Origin: Neotamlana sargassicola
GTDB lineage: Bacteria > Bacteroidota > Bacteroidia > Flavobacteriales > Flavobacteriaceae
NCBI RefSeq assembly: GCF_020523965.1
Contig: NZ_JAJAPX010000004.1
Coordinates: forward strand, 310,001 to 374,000
Length of the DNA: 64,000 nt
Direction: 5' to 3'
How positions within the stretch are numbered: position 1 is the first letter of the stretch; each line of letters opens with the position of its first letter. The notes under the pieces were generated by a model. That model ran no database searches. It was not told the DNA's origin and saw only the letters and a list, made by a program, of their open reading frames with translations. A program made the position numbers and the translations under genes. Positions 18,967 through 27,426 of the stretch are shown in pieces.

Positions 18967-20357
18967 TATTTGCTGCGTAAATGTTGTTGGTTTCTTTTGT
19001 TTTTTTGTAATTCTTCATCAAAATCTAGCATCAATTTTTTAAGTTTTTTAACCTTTTTAGGATATGTTGACGCTAAATTATGTTGTTCTGATATATCGTC
19101 TTTTAAATTATAAAGCGCTACATCATCTTCTATTATTCTTAATTTCCAATCGCCTTGTCTTACCGCTTCAAGGTTAAAATCTTTGTAATAAAAGAAGCCT
19201 TCTTTTTTGTGAGGTGATTTTTTATTTTGTTTACCTGAAAGTATTGGCCAAATGTTTTTTCCGTCTATTTTTTTCTCTGGTAAATCTGCTCCTGTTAAAT
19301 AGGCTACAGTTGGTAAAACATCGATAGTAGAAATCACTTTATCACTTACTGAAGCTGGTTTAATTTTTCCATTCCATTGCGCTATCATTGGTACGCGAAA
19401 ACCACCTTCAAAAGTTTCATTTTTGTGTCCTCTTAACGGTAAAGCACTTCCTCCGTGTTCTCCTCTTGAAGTCCAAGGTCCGTTATCTGATGTAAAAATA
19501 ACTAAGGTATTTTCATCAAGTCCTTGTCCCTTTAATGTTTTTAAAATTTCTCCAACACTCCAATCTATTTCTTCTACAGCATCGCCATACAACCCTCTTT
19601 TACTTTTTCCCTTAAAATTAGCCGATGCATAAAGCGGTACGTGCGGCATTGAATGTGCCAAGTATAAAAAGAAACGTTCGTTTTTATTGTCTTTAATAAA
19701 CTGTATTGCTTGTTCGGTATAGCGTTGTGTAATGGTAGATTGATCTACGGGATATTCAATAACTTCATCTTGTTTAAGCAAAGGCACTCTGCTACCACGC
19801 CATTTTTTTTCACGCAAACTATCTAAAGTCATGCCTTCTCTAAACACAATATTTTTAGAGATTTTAGATTTTGGATTTACCGACATATCGTTACTAAACG
19901 GAATGCCATAATACATATCGAAACCTTGTGATGTTGGTAAGTATTCTTGCTTATCTCCCAAATGCCATTTACCAATACAAGCTGTGGCATAATTTTGGGA
20001 TTTTAACATGTTGGCAATAGTAGTTTCTGCATTGCTTAAACCTCCAGGAAGGTTTGGCCATAATACTTGAGGCACTCCAACACGATTAGGATACGACCCC
20101 GTTAACAAAGCTGCTCTTGATGGCGAACATACCGATGATGCAGAATAAAAATCGGTGAATTTTATACCGTTTTTAGCCATGTTATCTAAATTTGGTGTGC
20201 TAATTAATGGCGAGCCAAATACACCTACATCTTGATAGCCTTGATCGTCGGTAAAAACAATAATAATATTGGGTTTAGAATTTTTAGCCTGAGCGCATAC
20301 TGCTTTAGGACTAAAAAAAGCCATTATAAAAAGTAATATGAACGTTAATTTTTGCAT
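18966..20357 (-). CDS. Sulfatase, family S1 (CSPSR)
   Basis: A 463-residue sulfatase with a signal peptide ending VCAQ near residue 23. D37-D38 bind the metal and C77-S-P-S-R81 is the formylglycine site, followed by AALLTGSYPNRVG. GKWHLGDKQEYLPTSQGFD and FTSDNGPWTSRG are typical of the arylsulfatase A-like group that includes many marine exo-sulfatases. Both ends are translationally coupled: its start overlaps the GH95 stop by one base and its stop overlaps the next sulfatase start by one base. This placement directly after an alpha-L-fucosidase makes a fucose sulfate a reasonable first guess, from context alone. Confidence 0.92.
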   Translation of the reverse strand: MQKLTFILLFIMAFFSPKAVCAQAKNSKPNIIIVFTDDQGYQDVGVFGSPLISTPNLDNMAKNGIKFTDFYSASSVCSPSRAALLTGSYPNRVGVPQVLWPNLPGGLSNAETTIANMLKSQNYATACIGKWHLGDKQEYLPTSQGFDMYYGIPFSNDMSVNPKSKISKNIVFREGMTLDSLREKKWRGSRVPLLKQDEVIEYPVDQSTITQRYTEQAIQFIKDNKNERFFLYLAHSMPHVPLYASANFKGKSKRGLYGDAVEEIDWSVGEILKTLKGQGLDENTLVIFTSDNGPWTSRGEHGGSALPLRGHKNETFEGGFRVPMIAQWNGKIKPASVSDKVISTIDVLPTVAYLTGADLPEKKIDGKNIWPILSGKQNKKSPHKKEGFFYYKDFNLEAVRQGDWKLRIIEDDVALYNLKDDISEQHNLASTYPKKVKKLKKLMLDFDEELQKNKRNQQHLRSK

Positions 20358-22690
20358 TACGATTTTTTGCTTAATAAACCATCAAAATTATAGGTCTTAC
20401 CTGCTTTGGTTTCAAACTCAATAGATTTATCTCCATATTTTAATACACAAGGCATGCCACTTTTTGATAAAACTGACACGTTTTTAAGTGTACCTGCTTC
20501 CCATGAAAATGCTAACTCAAATCCGCCACGTGCTAAAATTCCAGAAACATGTCCTTCTGGCAACGTGCTTGGTAATGCTGGTAATAATTCGATGTATTTT
20601 AACTGACTTTGTAAAAGCATTTCTAAAATACCTGAAGCACCTCCAAAATTACCATCTATTTGAAATGGTGGATGCGCATCAAATAAATTAGGATAAGAAC
20701 CACCGCCAACTTTTCCATTTGGTCTTTCGGCAGGACTTAATAATTTATGTAATAATTTATATGCGTGATCGCCATCTTTAAAACGCGACCAAAAATTAAT
20801 TTTCCATGCTAAACTCCAACCTGTACCATTGTCTCCTCTATATTCTAAAGATTGTTTTGCAGCTTGCATTAAATCTGGAGTCTCATCAAAATTAATTTCG
20901 TTTCCTGGGTGAACTGCCCAAAGATGCGATACATGCCTGTGATGATTTTCTGGATTGTCTTTATCTTCCATCCACTCTTGTAATTGCCCATGTTTACCTA
21001 TTTGGTTTGGCGCAATTTTATTAATCATGGGTTTAAGGGTTGATGTAAACTCTGCATCTTGATCTAGAATTTTTGAAGCTTCAATAGTGGTTTTAAATAA
21101 AGCTCGAATTAATTGATGATCCATAGTTGGGCCAGCAACTAAACCTCCTATTTCTGGTGAATTTGAAGGCGAACTAATTAAATAGCCTGTATTTGGATCT
21201 TCATACAAAAACTGACTATAAAATAAAGCCGCATTACGAAGTAACGGATAACGTTTTTTTAAGAATTCTTTGTCTTGCGTAAATAAGTAATGCTCCCAAA
21301 TATGCGATGATAACCAAGCAGCACCACCTAACCAAATACCGTGATGCGATGCATTTACTGGAGCAGCACCTCGCCAAATATCAACATTATGGTGTACAAT
21401 CCAACCATCGGCATTATAATGTGTTTTTGCAACTTTGGCTCCTGTTATAGATAAATCTTCAATTAAATCGAAAAGTGGCTCGTGGCATTCACTTAAATTA
21501 TACATTTCTACCGGCCAATAATTCATTTCTAAATTAATATTGGTGGTATAGCTACTAAACCAAGGCGGCGTTAATTTATCATTCCAGATGCCTTGTAATG
21601 TTGCAGGTTTAGTTCCTGGTCTGCTACTTGCAATGGTTAAATAGCGAGCGTATTCCACGTAAAGTGCTACCAATTGCGGATCGTTAGGTGTTTTGCTAAA
21701 ATCGGCAATACGTTTATCGGTTGGGTTTTTAGATTTTCCATTATCGCCAAAACTAATTTGAAAACGGTTGTAAAGCGATTGATAATCGGAGATATGTTTT
21801 TCTTTTACAAACTCAAAACTTTGATCTTGCACTTTCACCAAAGTTTCTGGAACTATTGTTTCTGGTGTTCCGGTTACATCGTTAAAATCGACATAATTTG
21901 TGGCTGCAGATAAGTATACCGTAGCGTTTGAAGCATCGGTAATTTGTAATTTACCATCGGTAGTAGTAACCGTTCCATCGGTTTTAATTTTCAAGGTTGA
22001 AACTCCCCACAACACACCGTCTTTTACTTTAACTACAAGGGTTTGTGTATTATTTGAAGTAACAACCGATTTATCTTCATGTATGGCATCTAACCATAAA
22101 TCGAAATTTAAAGCTTTCTCTTTACTCGCTGATACATTTATTGCTATAATTTGATCTGGAAAACTAGATAGTACTTCGCGTTTATAGTCTACACCTTCAA
22201 CTGTATAAGAAACTGAACTTACGGCGTTATTTAAATTAAGCTCACGTTTATAGTTTTTATAGTTTTCGTGATTTTTAAAGTCGAAATAAATATCTCCAAA
22301 AGGCTGATAATGGATTTGTTTTATAGGATCGCTCATAAAATGCTCTTGAGCTAATTTTTGAGCCTCTAACTGCTTTCCTGTAGCCAACAAGTTTCTTATT
22401 TCACCCAAATATTCACCAGCGCCTTCGTGCGAATAATCGTGGGGTTGACCACGCCATAAGGTTTCTTCATTAAACTGAATATGTTCTTGCAAAACACCAC
22501 CATAAATCATGGCGCCTAAACTACCATTACCAACAGGTAAAGCTTCTGTCCATTTTTCGGCAGGCTCGTTATACTGTAATTTAAACGTTTCTTTTTGTTG
22601 ATCGCTTTTAGCATTATTACAACTTGAAATTGTAATTACTAAAGCAACAATACTTAGCTTTTTTATGGTATGTACTATTTGTTTCTTCAT
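20357..22690 (-). CDS. GH95 alpha-L-fucosidase (or alpha-L-galactosidase), lipoprotein
   Basis: A 777-residue GH95 enzyme of normal family length, with lipobox ISSC (C24). The N-terminal beta-sandwich starts with the family signature EALPVGNGSLGAMIYGG and FNEETLWRGQPHDY. In the (alpha/alpha)6 barrel, LEMNYWPVEMYNLSECHEPL is present, and GQLQEW holds E572, which aligns with the general acid of characterised members. GH95 enzymes invert and usually remove alpha-1,2-linked L-fucose, with some preferring L-galactose. Together with the GH29 gene at 31443 it shows the substrate carries at least two kinds of alpha-L-fucosyl or similar linkages. It follows a sulfatase by 14 bp. Confidence 0.94.
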   Translation of the reverse strand: MKKQIVHTIKKLSIVALVITISSCNNAKSDQQKETFKLQYNEPAEKWTEALPVGNGSLGAMIYGGVLQEHIQFNEETLWRGQPHDYSHEGAGEYLGEIRNLLATGKQLEAQKLAQEHFMSDPIKQIHYQPFGDIYFDFKNHENYKNYKRELNLNNAVSSVSYTVEGVDYKREVLSSFPDQIIAINVSASKEKALNFDLWLDAIHEDKSVVTSNNTQTLVVKVKDGVLWGVSTLKIKTDGTVTTTDGKLQITDASNATVYLSAATNYVDFNDVTGTPETIVPETLVKVQDQSFEFVKEKHISDYQSLYNRFQISFGDNGKSKNPTDKRIADFSKTPNDPQLVALYVEYARYLTIASSRPGTKPATLQGIWNDKLTPPWFSSYTTNINLEMNYWPVEMYNLSECHEPLFDLIEDLSITGAKVAKTHYNADGWIVHHNVDIWRGAAPVNASHHGIWLGGAAWLSSHIWEHYLFTQDKEFLKKRYPLLRNAALFYSQFLYEDPNTGYLISSPSNSPEIGGLVAGPTMDHQLIRALFKTTIEASKILDQDAEFTSTLKPMINKIAPNQIGKHGQLQEWMEDKDNPENHHRHVSHLWAVHPGNEINFDETPDLMQAAKQSLEYRGDNGTGWSLAWKINFWSRFKDGDHAYKLLHKLLSPAERPNGKVGGGSYPNLFDAHPPFQIDGNFGGASGILEMLLQSQLKYIELLPALPSTLPEGHVSGILARGGFELAFSWEAGTLKNVSVLSKSGMPCVLKYGDKSIEFETKAGKTYNFDGLLSKKS

Positions 22691-22704
22691 TTAAATCCTC
22701 CTGA

Positions 22705-24477
22705 TTATCCTTTTATTTCAATGTAAAACGGATAGGCATATTTTAACTCGCCTTTTCTTTTTAAATAGGTTTTAGGCATTATGGTAACTTTGCCTTTTGG
22801 TAATTCTATATTATTAAAACTGAAACTTGTTTGTCCGTTAGCTTCAATTTTTACTGTTTTTGTTTGCGAACCTAAATCTAGTTCTAACGTGCCGGTTGTA
22901 GCTATTGGCGCATCAAAATGAACTATGAAATCGAACGTTTTTGCTTCATCTACAATAACATCCCAATAAATAAATTCTTTTTTAACACCTTCTTTCTTTA
23001 AGAAAAGAGCATCATTCTGATTCAGCATTACTGGATTTTCGTGAACCGTTCCAATTATTGGCATTGGTGAGTTTACGATATGTTCTGAAGTTTCCATGGT
23101 ATGTAACCAAGTATCCATTTCGGCTTTTAATTCTTCAACTAAAGCAGGATGTTCTGCTGAAATATCGTTTTGCTCGTAAGGATCATCATTTAAATTAAAT
23201 AATTCAAACTTATCGTTACCATCTTCATCTTTACCAACACCAACTAATTTCATTTCGCCTTTTCTTGTTGATACATTTCTGTAATGCACTGGCGCTGTTC
23301 TTGCCCAATAACGGTTAATGATACGTTCTGGTAAGCTATCTTCTGTTTTGGTTAATAATGGTAATAAACTTTCACCTTCAATTCTTAAACCTTTTGGTAA
23401 TGAAGCCCCTGTAAGTTCGGCTAATGTTGGTAAAATATCGTAATGAGCGGCTGGCGTTTTTATATCTCTGGCTTCTTTAAACGCTTTTGGATAATACCAG
23501 AAACTTGGTACACGTACGCCGCCTTGAAAAACAGAACCTTTTTTACCGCGCATACCTGCAATGTATCTTGGGTGTTGCGGACCATTATCTGTCATGAAAA
23601 TAACTAGTGTATTTTCATCTATGCCTAAATTTTCTAACTTTTTGAATAATAGTCTTAAGTTATCATCAATATTAGTTACCATTCCGTAGACTTTTCTAGA
23701 GTTTTCTCTACTATGGTCGGTAACATTTGGATATGGTTTTCCTTGGTTAATTAGACCCGCATCGATATCTACATCTTTGTACATATCATAATATTTTTGC
23801 GGTAATTGCAATGGCCCGTGAGGCGCATTATAAGATAAATAAAGGAAGAATGGATTGTCTTTGTTGTCTTCTACATAATCCATTGCTGCTTCGGTTAAAA
23901 CATCGGTACAATAACCTTGAGTTTGCACTTGTTTACCGTTTTTCCATAAAATAGGATTGAAGTAACTGCTGTCTCTTTTCAATGTATTTGGCCAATCGCC
24001 GTATTGCCCAATTCCGCCTGATAAATGGTTTAGTGTATACTCGAAACCTTGGTCTTGTGGACGCATTGGGTAATTATCGCCTAAATGCCATTTCCCAATC
24101 ATCCCGGTTTTATAACCTGCTTCTTTTAAAATTTCGGCAATGGTAACTTCACTTGGCGCCATCATTGCACCACCTCTGTAGGTATCGTGTACTCCTGTTG
24201 CCATAGAGTACTTTCCTGTCATGATTGCCGAACGTGTTGGCGCGCACACTGGATTTACCGAAAAATCGTCGAAACGTACACTTTTACTTGCTAAACTATC
24301 TAAAACCGGTGTTTTAATATGCGGATTTCCATAATATCCAATATCGCCAAAACCCTGATCGTCTGTGATAATCAAAAGCACGTTAGGTCTTTTTGGTTTA
24401 TCTGTCGTTTTAGTTTCAGCACAACTATTTAAACATAAAATAGCTATACTTAAAGCGATATAAATTGAATATTTCAT
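22705..24477 (-). CDS. Sulfatase lipoprotein with C-terminal extension, family S1 (CAPTR)
   Basis: At 590 residues this is the longest of the ten sulfatases. The lipobox LNSC gives C19. D39-D40 are the metal aspartates and C78-A-P-T-R82 the formylglycine site. MTDNGPQHPRY provides the second metal motif, with T replacing the usual S. After the sulfatase core ends near residue 465, about 120 residues of beta-rich sequence follow, with VHFDAPIATTGTLELDLG, suggesting an appended beta-sandwich that may bind sugar. Such an extension occurs in a group of arylsulfatases from marine Bacteroidota and Planctomycetes. It lies between another sulfatase and GH95 in the operon. Substrate is unknown. Confidence 0.92.
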   Translation of the reverse strand: MKYSIYIALSIAILCLNSCAETKTTDKPKRPNVLLIITDDQGFGDIGYYGNPHIKTPVLDSLASKSVRFDDFSVNPVCAPTRSAIMTGKYSMATGVHDTYRGGAMMAPSEVTIAEILKEAGYKTGMIGKWHLGDNYPMRPQDQGFEYTLNHLSGGIGQYGDWPNTLKRDSSYFNPILWKNGKQVQTQGYCTDVLTEAAMDYVEDNKDNPFFLYLSYNAPHGPLQLPQKYYDMYKDVDIDAGLINQGKPYPNVTDHSRENSRKVYGMVTNIDDNLRLLFKKLENLGIDENTLVIFMTDNGPQHPRYIAGMRGKKGSVFQGGVRVPSFWYYPKAFKEARDIKTPAAHYDILPTLAELTGASLPKGLRIEGESLLPLLTKTEDSLPERIINRYWARTAPVHYRNVSTRKGEMKLVGVGKDEDGNDKFELFNLNDDPYEQNDISAEHPALVEELKAEMDTWLHTMETSEHIVNSPMPIIGTVHENPVMLNQNDALFLKKEGVKKEFIYWDVIVDEAKTFDFIVHFDAPIATTGTLELDLGSQTKTVKIEANGQTSFSFNNIELPKGKVTIMPKTYLKRKGELKYAYPFYIEIKG

Positions 24478-24486
24478 TAATGGTTA

Positions 24487-25812
24487 TTATTTAGTTGTTG
24501 CATAAACATCGTCGCCCCAAGCTTCTAATTTTTTAGTTAAACTTTTAACTAATTCTGGATGTTGTTGCGCGAGGTTATTATTTTCTCCTATATCTTCTTT
24601 TAAATTATATAATAAAGGTTCTGCGGTTTTGTTTCGAATAATAAGTTTCCAATCGCCTTGACGAATGGCTTTTCTTCCGGCATAGCCCCAAAACAAATCT
24701 CTTTCAGCTAAAGGCTCGCCTTTAATTAAATTATTTTTTAAACTTACACCATCTAGGTTTTCTGGTTGTTCTGCACCTACTAAATCCATGATAGTAGGAA
24801 ATAAATCCATGGTTAAAACCGTTTCGTTATTTACTTGGTTTGGTTGAATTGTTCCTGGATACCAAGCCATTGCAGATACACGATGACCACCTTCCCATAA
24901 GGTAGACTTATAGCCTCTTAAACCACCATTACTACCAACTTTTCTTGATGCACCGTTATCTGAACAAAAGAATATAATCGTGTTTTTATCAATATTCAGT
25001 TCTTTTAAGGTTTTCATTACTTCACCAACACCTTCATCCATAACTTCAACCATTTCTTTATAAATGTTGTTGAGTTCTTCATCAGACATTTTATTTTTTT
25101 GCTTTGCGCCATTTTTCCAACCTACGTAACGTTCTGCAGCAGATTTACGCCCTTGAAATGGCCCGTGAGGCGCTTCGTGCGGAATGTAAAGTAAAAAAGG
25201 TTCATCTTTATGTCGCTTAATAAAATCTACAGAATGTTCGGTAATTAAATCTGTAGAATAGCCTTTTTCGTTTTTAATTTTATCACCAACCCACCAATCT
25301 TCGTAGCCTTCTTGATCGATGTGTGAGTGATAATCTACATTACCAGAAACATAACCAATATACTCATCGAACCCTTGGTTAATTGGGTTAAATTCCTTTT
25401 TGTAACCTACGTGCCACTTACCAAACATTCCGGTTACGTAACCTGCTTTTTTAATAGCATCTGCAAACGTTTTTTCGCTAACAGCTAAACCTTTATCACG
25501 ATGATGTTTGGCTGTAACCACACCATCAATACCAACGCGTTGTTGATATTTACCTGTTAAAATAGCAGCTCTGGTAGGGCTACAAACGGGACCGTTGGCA
25601 TGAAAATCTGTAAACTTAATACCTTCTGAAGCCATTTTATCGAGATTAGGCGTATTTATTAATGTACTGCCGTAACACGATAAATCGCCGTAACCCATAT
25701 CGTCTGCCATAATGATGATAATGTTAGGCTTAGTTTCTTTTTGTGCTTTACAACTTAGTGTTATTATGCTTAAAAAGATTAGGCTAAAAAGTGTATTAAG
25801 TTTACTATGCAT
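24487..25812 (-). CDS. Sulfatase lipoprotein, family S1 (CSPTR)
   Basis: A compact 441-residue sulfatase with lipobox TLSC (C21). D37-D38 bind metal, and C77-S-P-T-R81 is followed by AAILTGKYQQRVGIDGVV. GKWHVGYKKEFNPINQGFDEY and FCSDNGASRKVG are intact. The overall layout is arylsulfatase A-like without extra domains. It is the middle one of three consecutive sulfatase genes (22705-27414), 9 bp from the next and 24 bp from the previous. Three tandem enzymes with different active-site surroundings suggest three distinct sulfate positions rather than gene dosage. No substrate can be assigned. Confidence 0.92.
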   Translation of the reverse strand: MHSKLNTLFSLIFLSIITLSCKAQKETKPNIIIIMADDMGYGDLSCYGSTLINTPNLDKMASEGIKFTDFHANGPVCSPTRAAILTGKYQQRVGIDGVVTAKHHRDKGLAVSEKTFADAIKKAGYVTGMFGKWHVGYKKEFNPINQGFDEYIGYVSGNVDYHSHIDQEGYEDWWVGDKIKNEKGYSTDLITEHSVDFIKRHKDEPFLLYIPHEAPHGPFQGRKSAAERYVGWKNGAKQKNKMSDEELNNIYKEMVEVMDEGVGEVMKTLKELNIDKNTIIFFCSDNGASRKVGSNGGLRGYKSTLWEGGHRVSAMAWYPGTIQPNQVNNETVLTMDLFPTIMDLVGAEQPENLDGVSLKNNLIKGEPLAERDLFWGYAGRKAIRQGDWKLIIRNKTAEPLLYNLKEDIGENNNLAQQHPELVKSLTKKLEAWGDDVYATTK

Positions 25813-25836
25813 TTTGTTACTTACTTTTGTTGAATA

Positions 25837-27414
25837 CTAATTCCAATGTTTTTCAATAATCTCAAGAATTTCTGGATTATCTGCATCTGTATCACCAATA
25901 GCCTCGCGTTGTTTTAAAATTTCAGCTTTCATATTGGCAATAATATCTTTGTATTTTGGGTCGTTGTAGGCGTTATGTAATTCATGAGGATCTTCTTGTA
26001 AATCGTAAAAATCCCAGAATTGATTTTGAGCAGCTCCTTTAAATCCGTTGCCATAAAAGAAGGCTAATTTGTAACGTTGCCCACGAATACCGAAATGTCC
26101 AGGACGATCTTTGGAATGATCCCAATAACGATAGTAACCGTAATCTCTCCAGTCGTTAGGTGTGTTTCCTTTTAAGTTTTCACGGAAACTGCGCCCTTGC
26201 ATATCGTTTGGATAATCGATTCCTGCATAATCTGCGAATAATGCTGAAAAATCTACATTTTCGATTAAATCTTTATTTCTTGCGCCTGCTCTTACTTCTT
26301 TTGGATAACGGATAACGAACGGCATGTGAATAGATTCTTCGAAAATTAAACGCTTATCGAACCAACCATGTTCACCCAAAAAATAACCTTGATCTGCTGT
26401 GTAAATTACTACAGTATTTTCTGCAAGTCCGTTGGCTTCTAAATAATCTAAAAGTTTACCAATATTATCATCTACCGCGGCACCAGAACGCATAAAATCT
26501 TTCACCATTTTTTGGTAGGTTTTGTAACGTGCTTCTTCGTTGGTTAATCCATCAACTGAAAATGGTAACCCCGGATAATTCATAAAGTCTTTACGCAATT
26601 CTGGATTTGCTGTAGCATCTAAATAACGTTGTTTTAAATTATCCATAGATTGTCCTAAAAACGAACGTCCTGTTACAGATGCACTACTATCGTAAAATGA
26701 ATCTGGCACTGGAATTTCTTCATCTTTATAAAGGTTCGCAAAACGCTCTGGGTAATCGTAAGGCTCGTGTGTAGCTTTAAAATGACACATCGCCATAAAT
26801 GGTTTATCCTTATCTCGGTTTTCAATCCAGTCGATAGTCATATCAGCAATAACATCTGTACTATAACCTTTATATTGTTTACCACCTTCGTAATAATCTT
26901 TCCAATTATCGGCAGTTTTAATTACTGGATCGTGATATTCTCCTTGACCCGGAAGCACTGCATAATGATCGAAACCTGCTGGTTCTTGCTTTAAATGCCA
27001 TTTACCAATAATTGAGGTTTGGTATCCCCCTTTTTGCATTTCTTTAGCAATGTTATTGTATTGTGGCGATAAACCAGCATCTAAAATTTTAACACCGTTA
27101 ACATGACTGTATTGTCCTGTTAAAATTGTAGCTCTACTTGGTGTACAAATTGAGTTTGATACCAAACAATTTTCTAAAACAGTTCCCTCGTTAGCTAAAC
27201 GTTTAATGTTTGGTGTGTGTACCAAATCTTTTAAAATACTTTCGTAAATACCCCAAGCTTGTCCCGTATGGTCGTCTGCCATTATAAACAAAATGTTTGG
27301 ACGTTCTGGAGTAGCTTCAGTTTTAGCTGTTTCTTCTTTTTTTTGGTCTTTACAACTTGTGAAAGAAGCAAAAACTAATAAACATATTGCACCTATTTTA
27401 AGTACATTTTTCAT
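25837..27414 (-). CDS. Sulfatase lipoprotein, S1_11-like (CTPSR)
   Basis: A 525-residue sulfatase with lipobox FTSC (C21) and a charged linker. D47-D48 bind metal and C90-T-P-S-R94 is the formylglycine site. The segment TADQGYFLGEHGWFDKRLIFEESIHMPFVIRYP is diagnostic of the group I know as S1_11-like, whose characterised Bacteroides members include N-acetylglucosamine-6-O-sulfatases. A closely similar segment occurs in the sulfatase at 36965-38596, so the two are paralogues. A GlcNAc-6-sulfatase would fit a substrate that also needs GH20 hexosaminidases. This is a tentative assignment. It follows GH3 by 12 bp. Confidence 0.92.
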   Translation of the reverse strand: MKNVLKIGAICLLVFASFTSCKDQKKEETAKTEATPERPNILFIMADDHTGQAWGIYESILKDLVHTPNIKRLANEGTVLENCLVSNSICTPSRATILTGQYSHVNGVKILDAGLSPQYNNIAKEMQKGGYQTSIIGKWHLKQEPAGFDHYAVLPGQGEYHDPVIKTADNWKDYYEGGKQYKGYSTDVIADMTIDWIENRDKDKPFMAMCHFKATHEPYDYPERFANLYKDEEIPVPDSFYDSSASVTGRSFLGQSMDNLKQRYLDATANPELRKDFMNYPGLPFSVDGLTNEEARYKTYQKMVKDFMRSGAAVDDNIGKLLDYLEANGLAENTVVIYTADQGYFLGEHGWFDKRLIFEESIHMPFVIRYPKEVRAGARNKDLIENVDFSALFADYAGIDYPNDMQGRSFRENLKGNTPNDWRDYGYYRYWDHSKDRPGHFGIRGQRYKLAFFYGNGFKGAAQNQFWDFYDLQEDPHELHNAYNDPKYKDIIANMKAEILKQREAIGDTDADNPEILEIIEKHWN

Positions 27415-27426
27415 TTTATATATTGT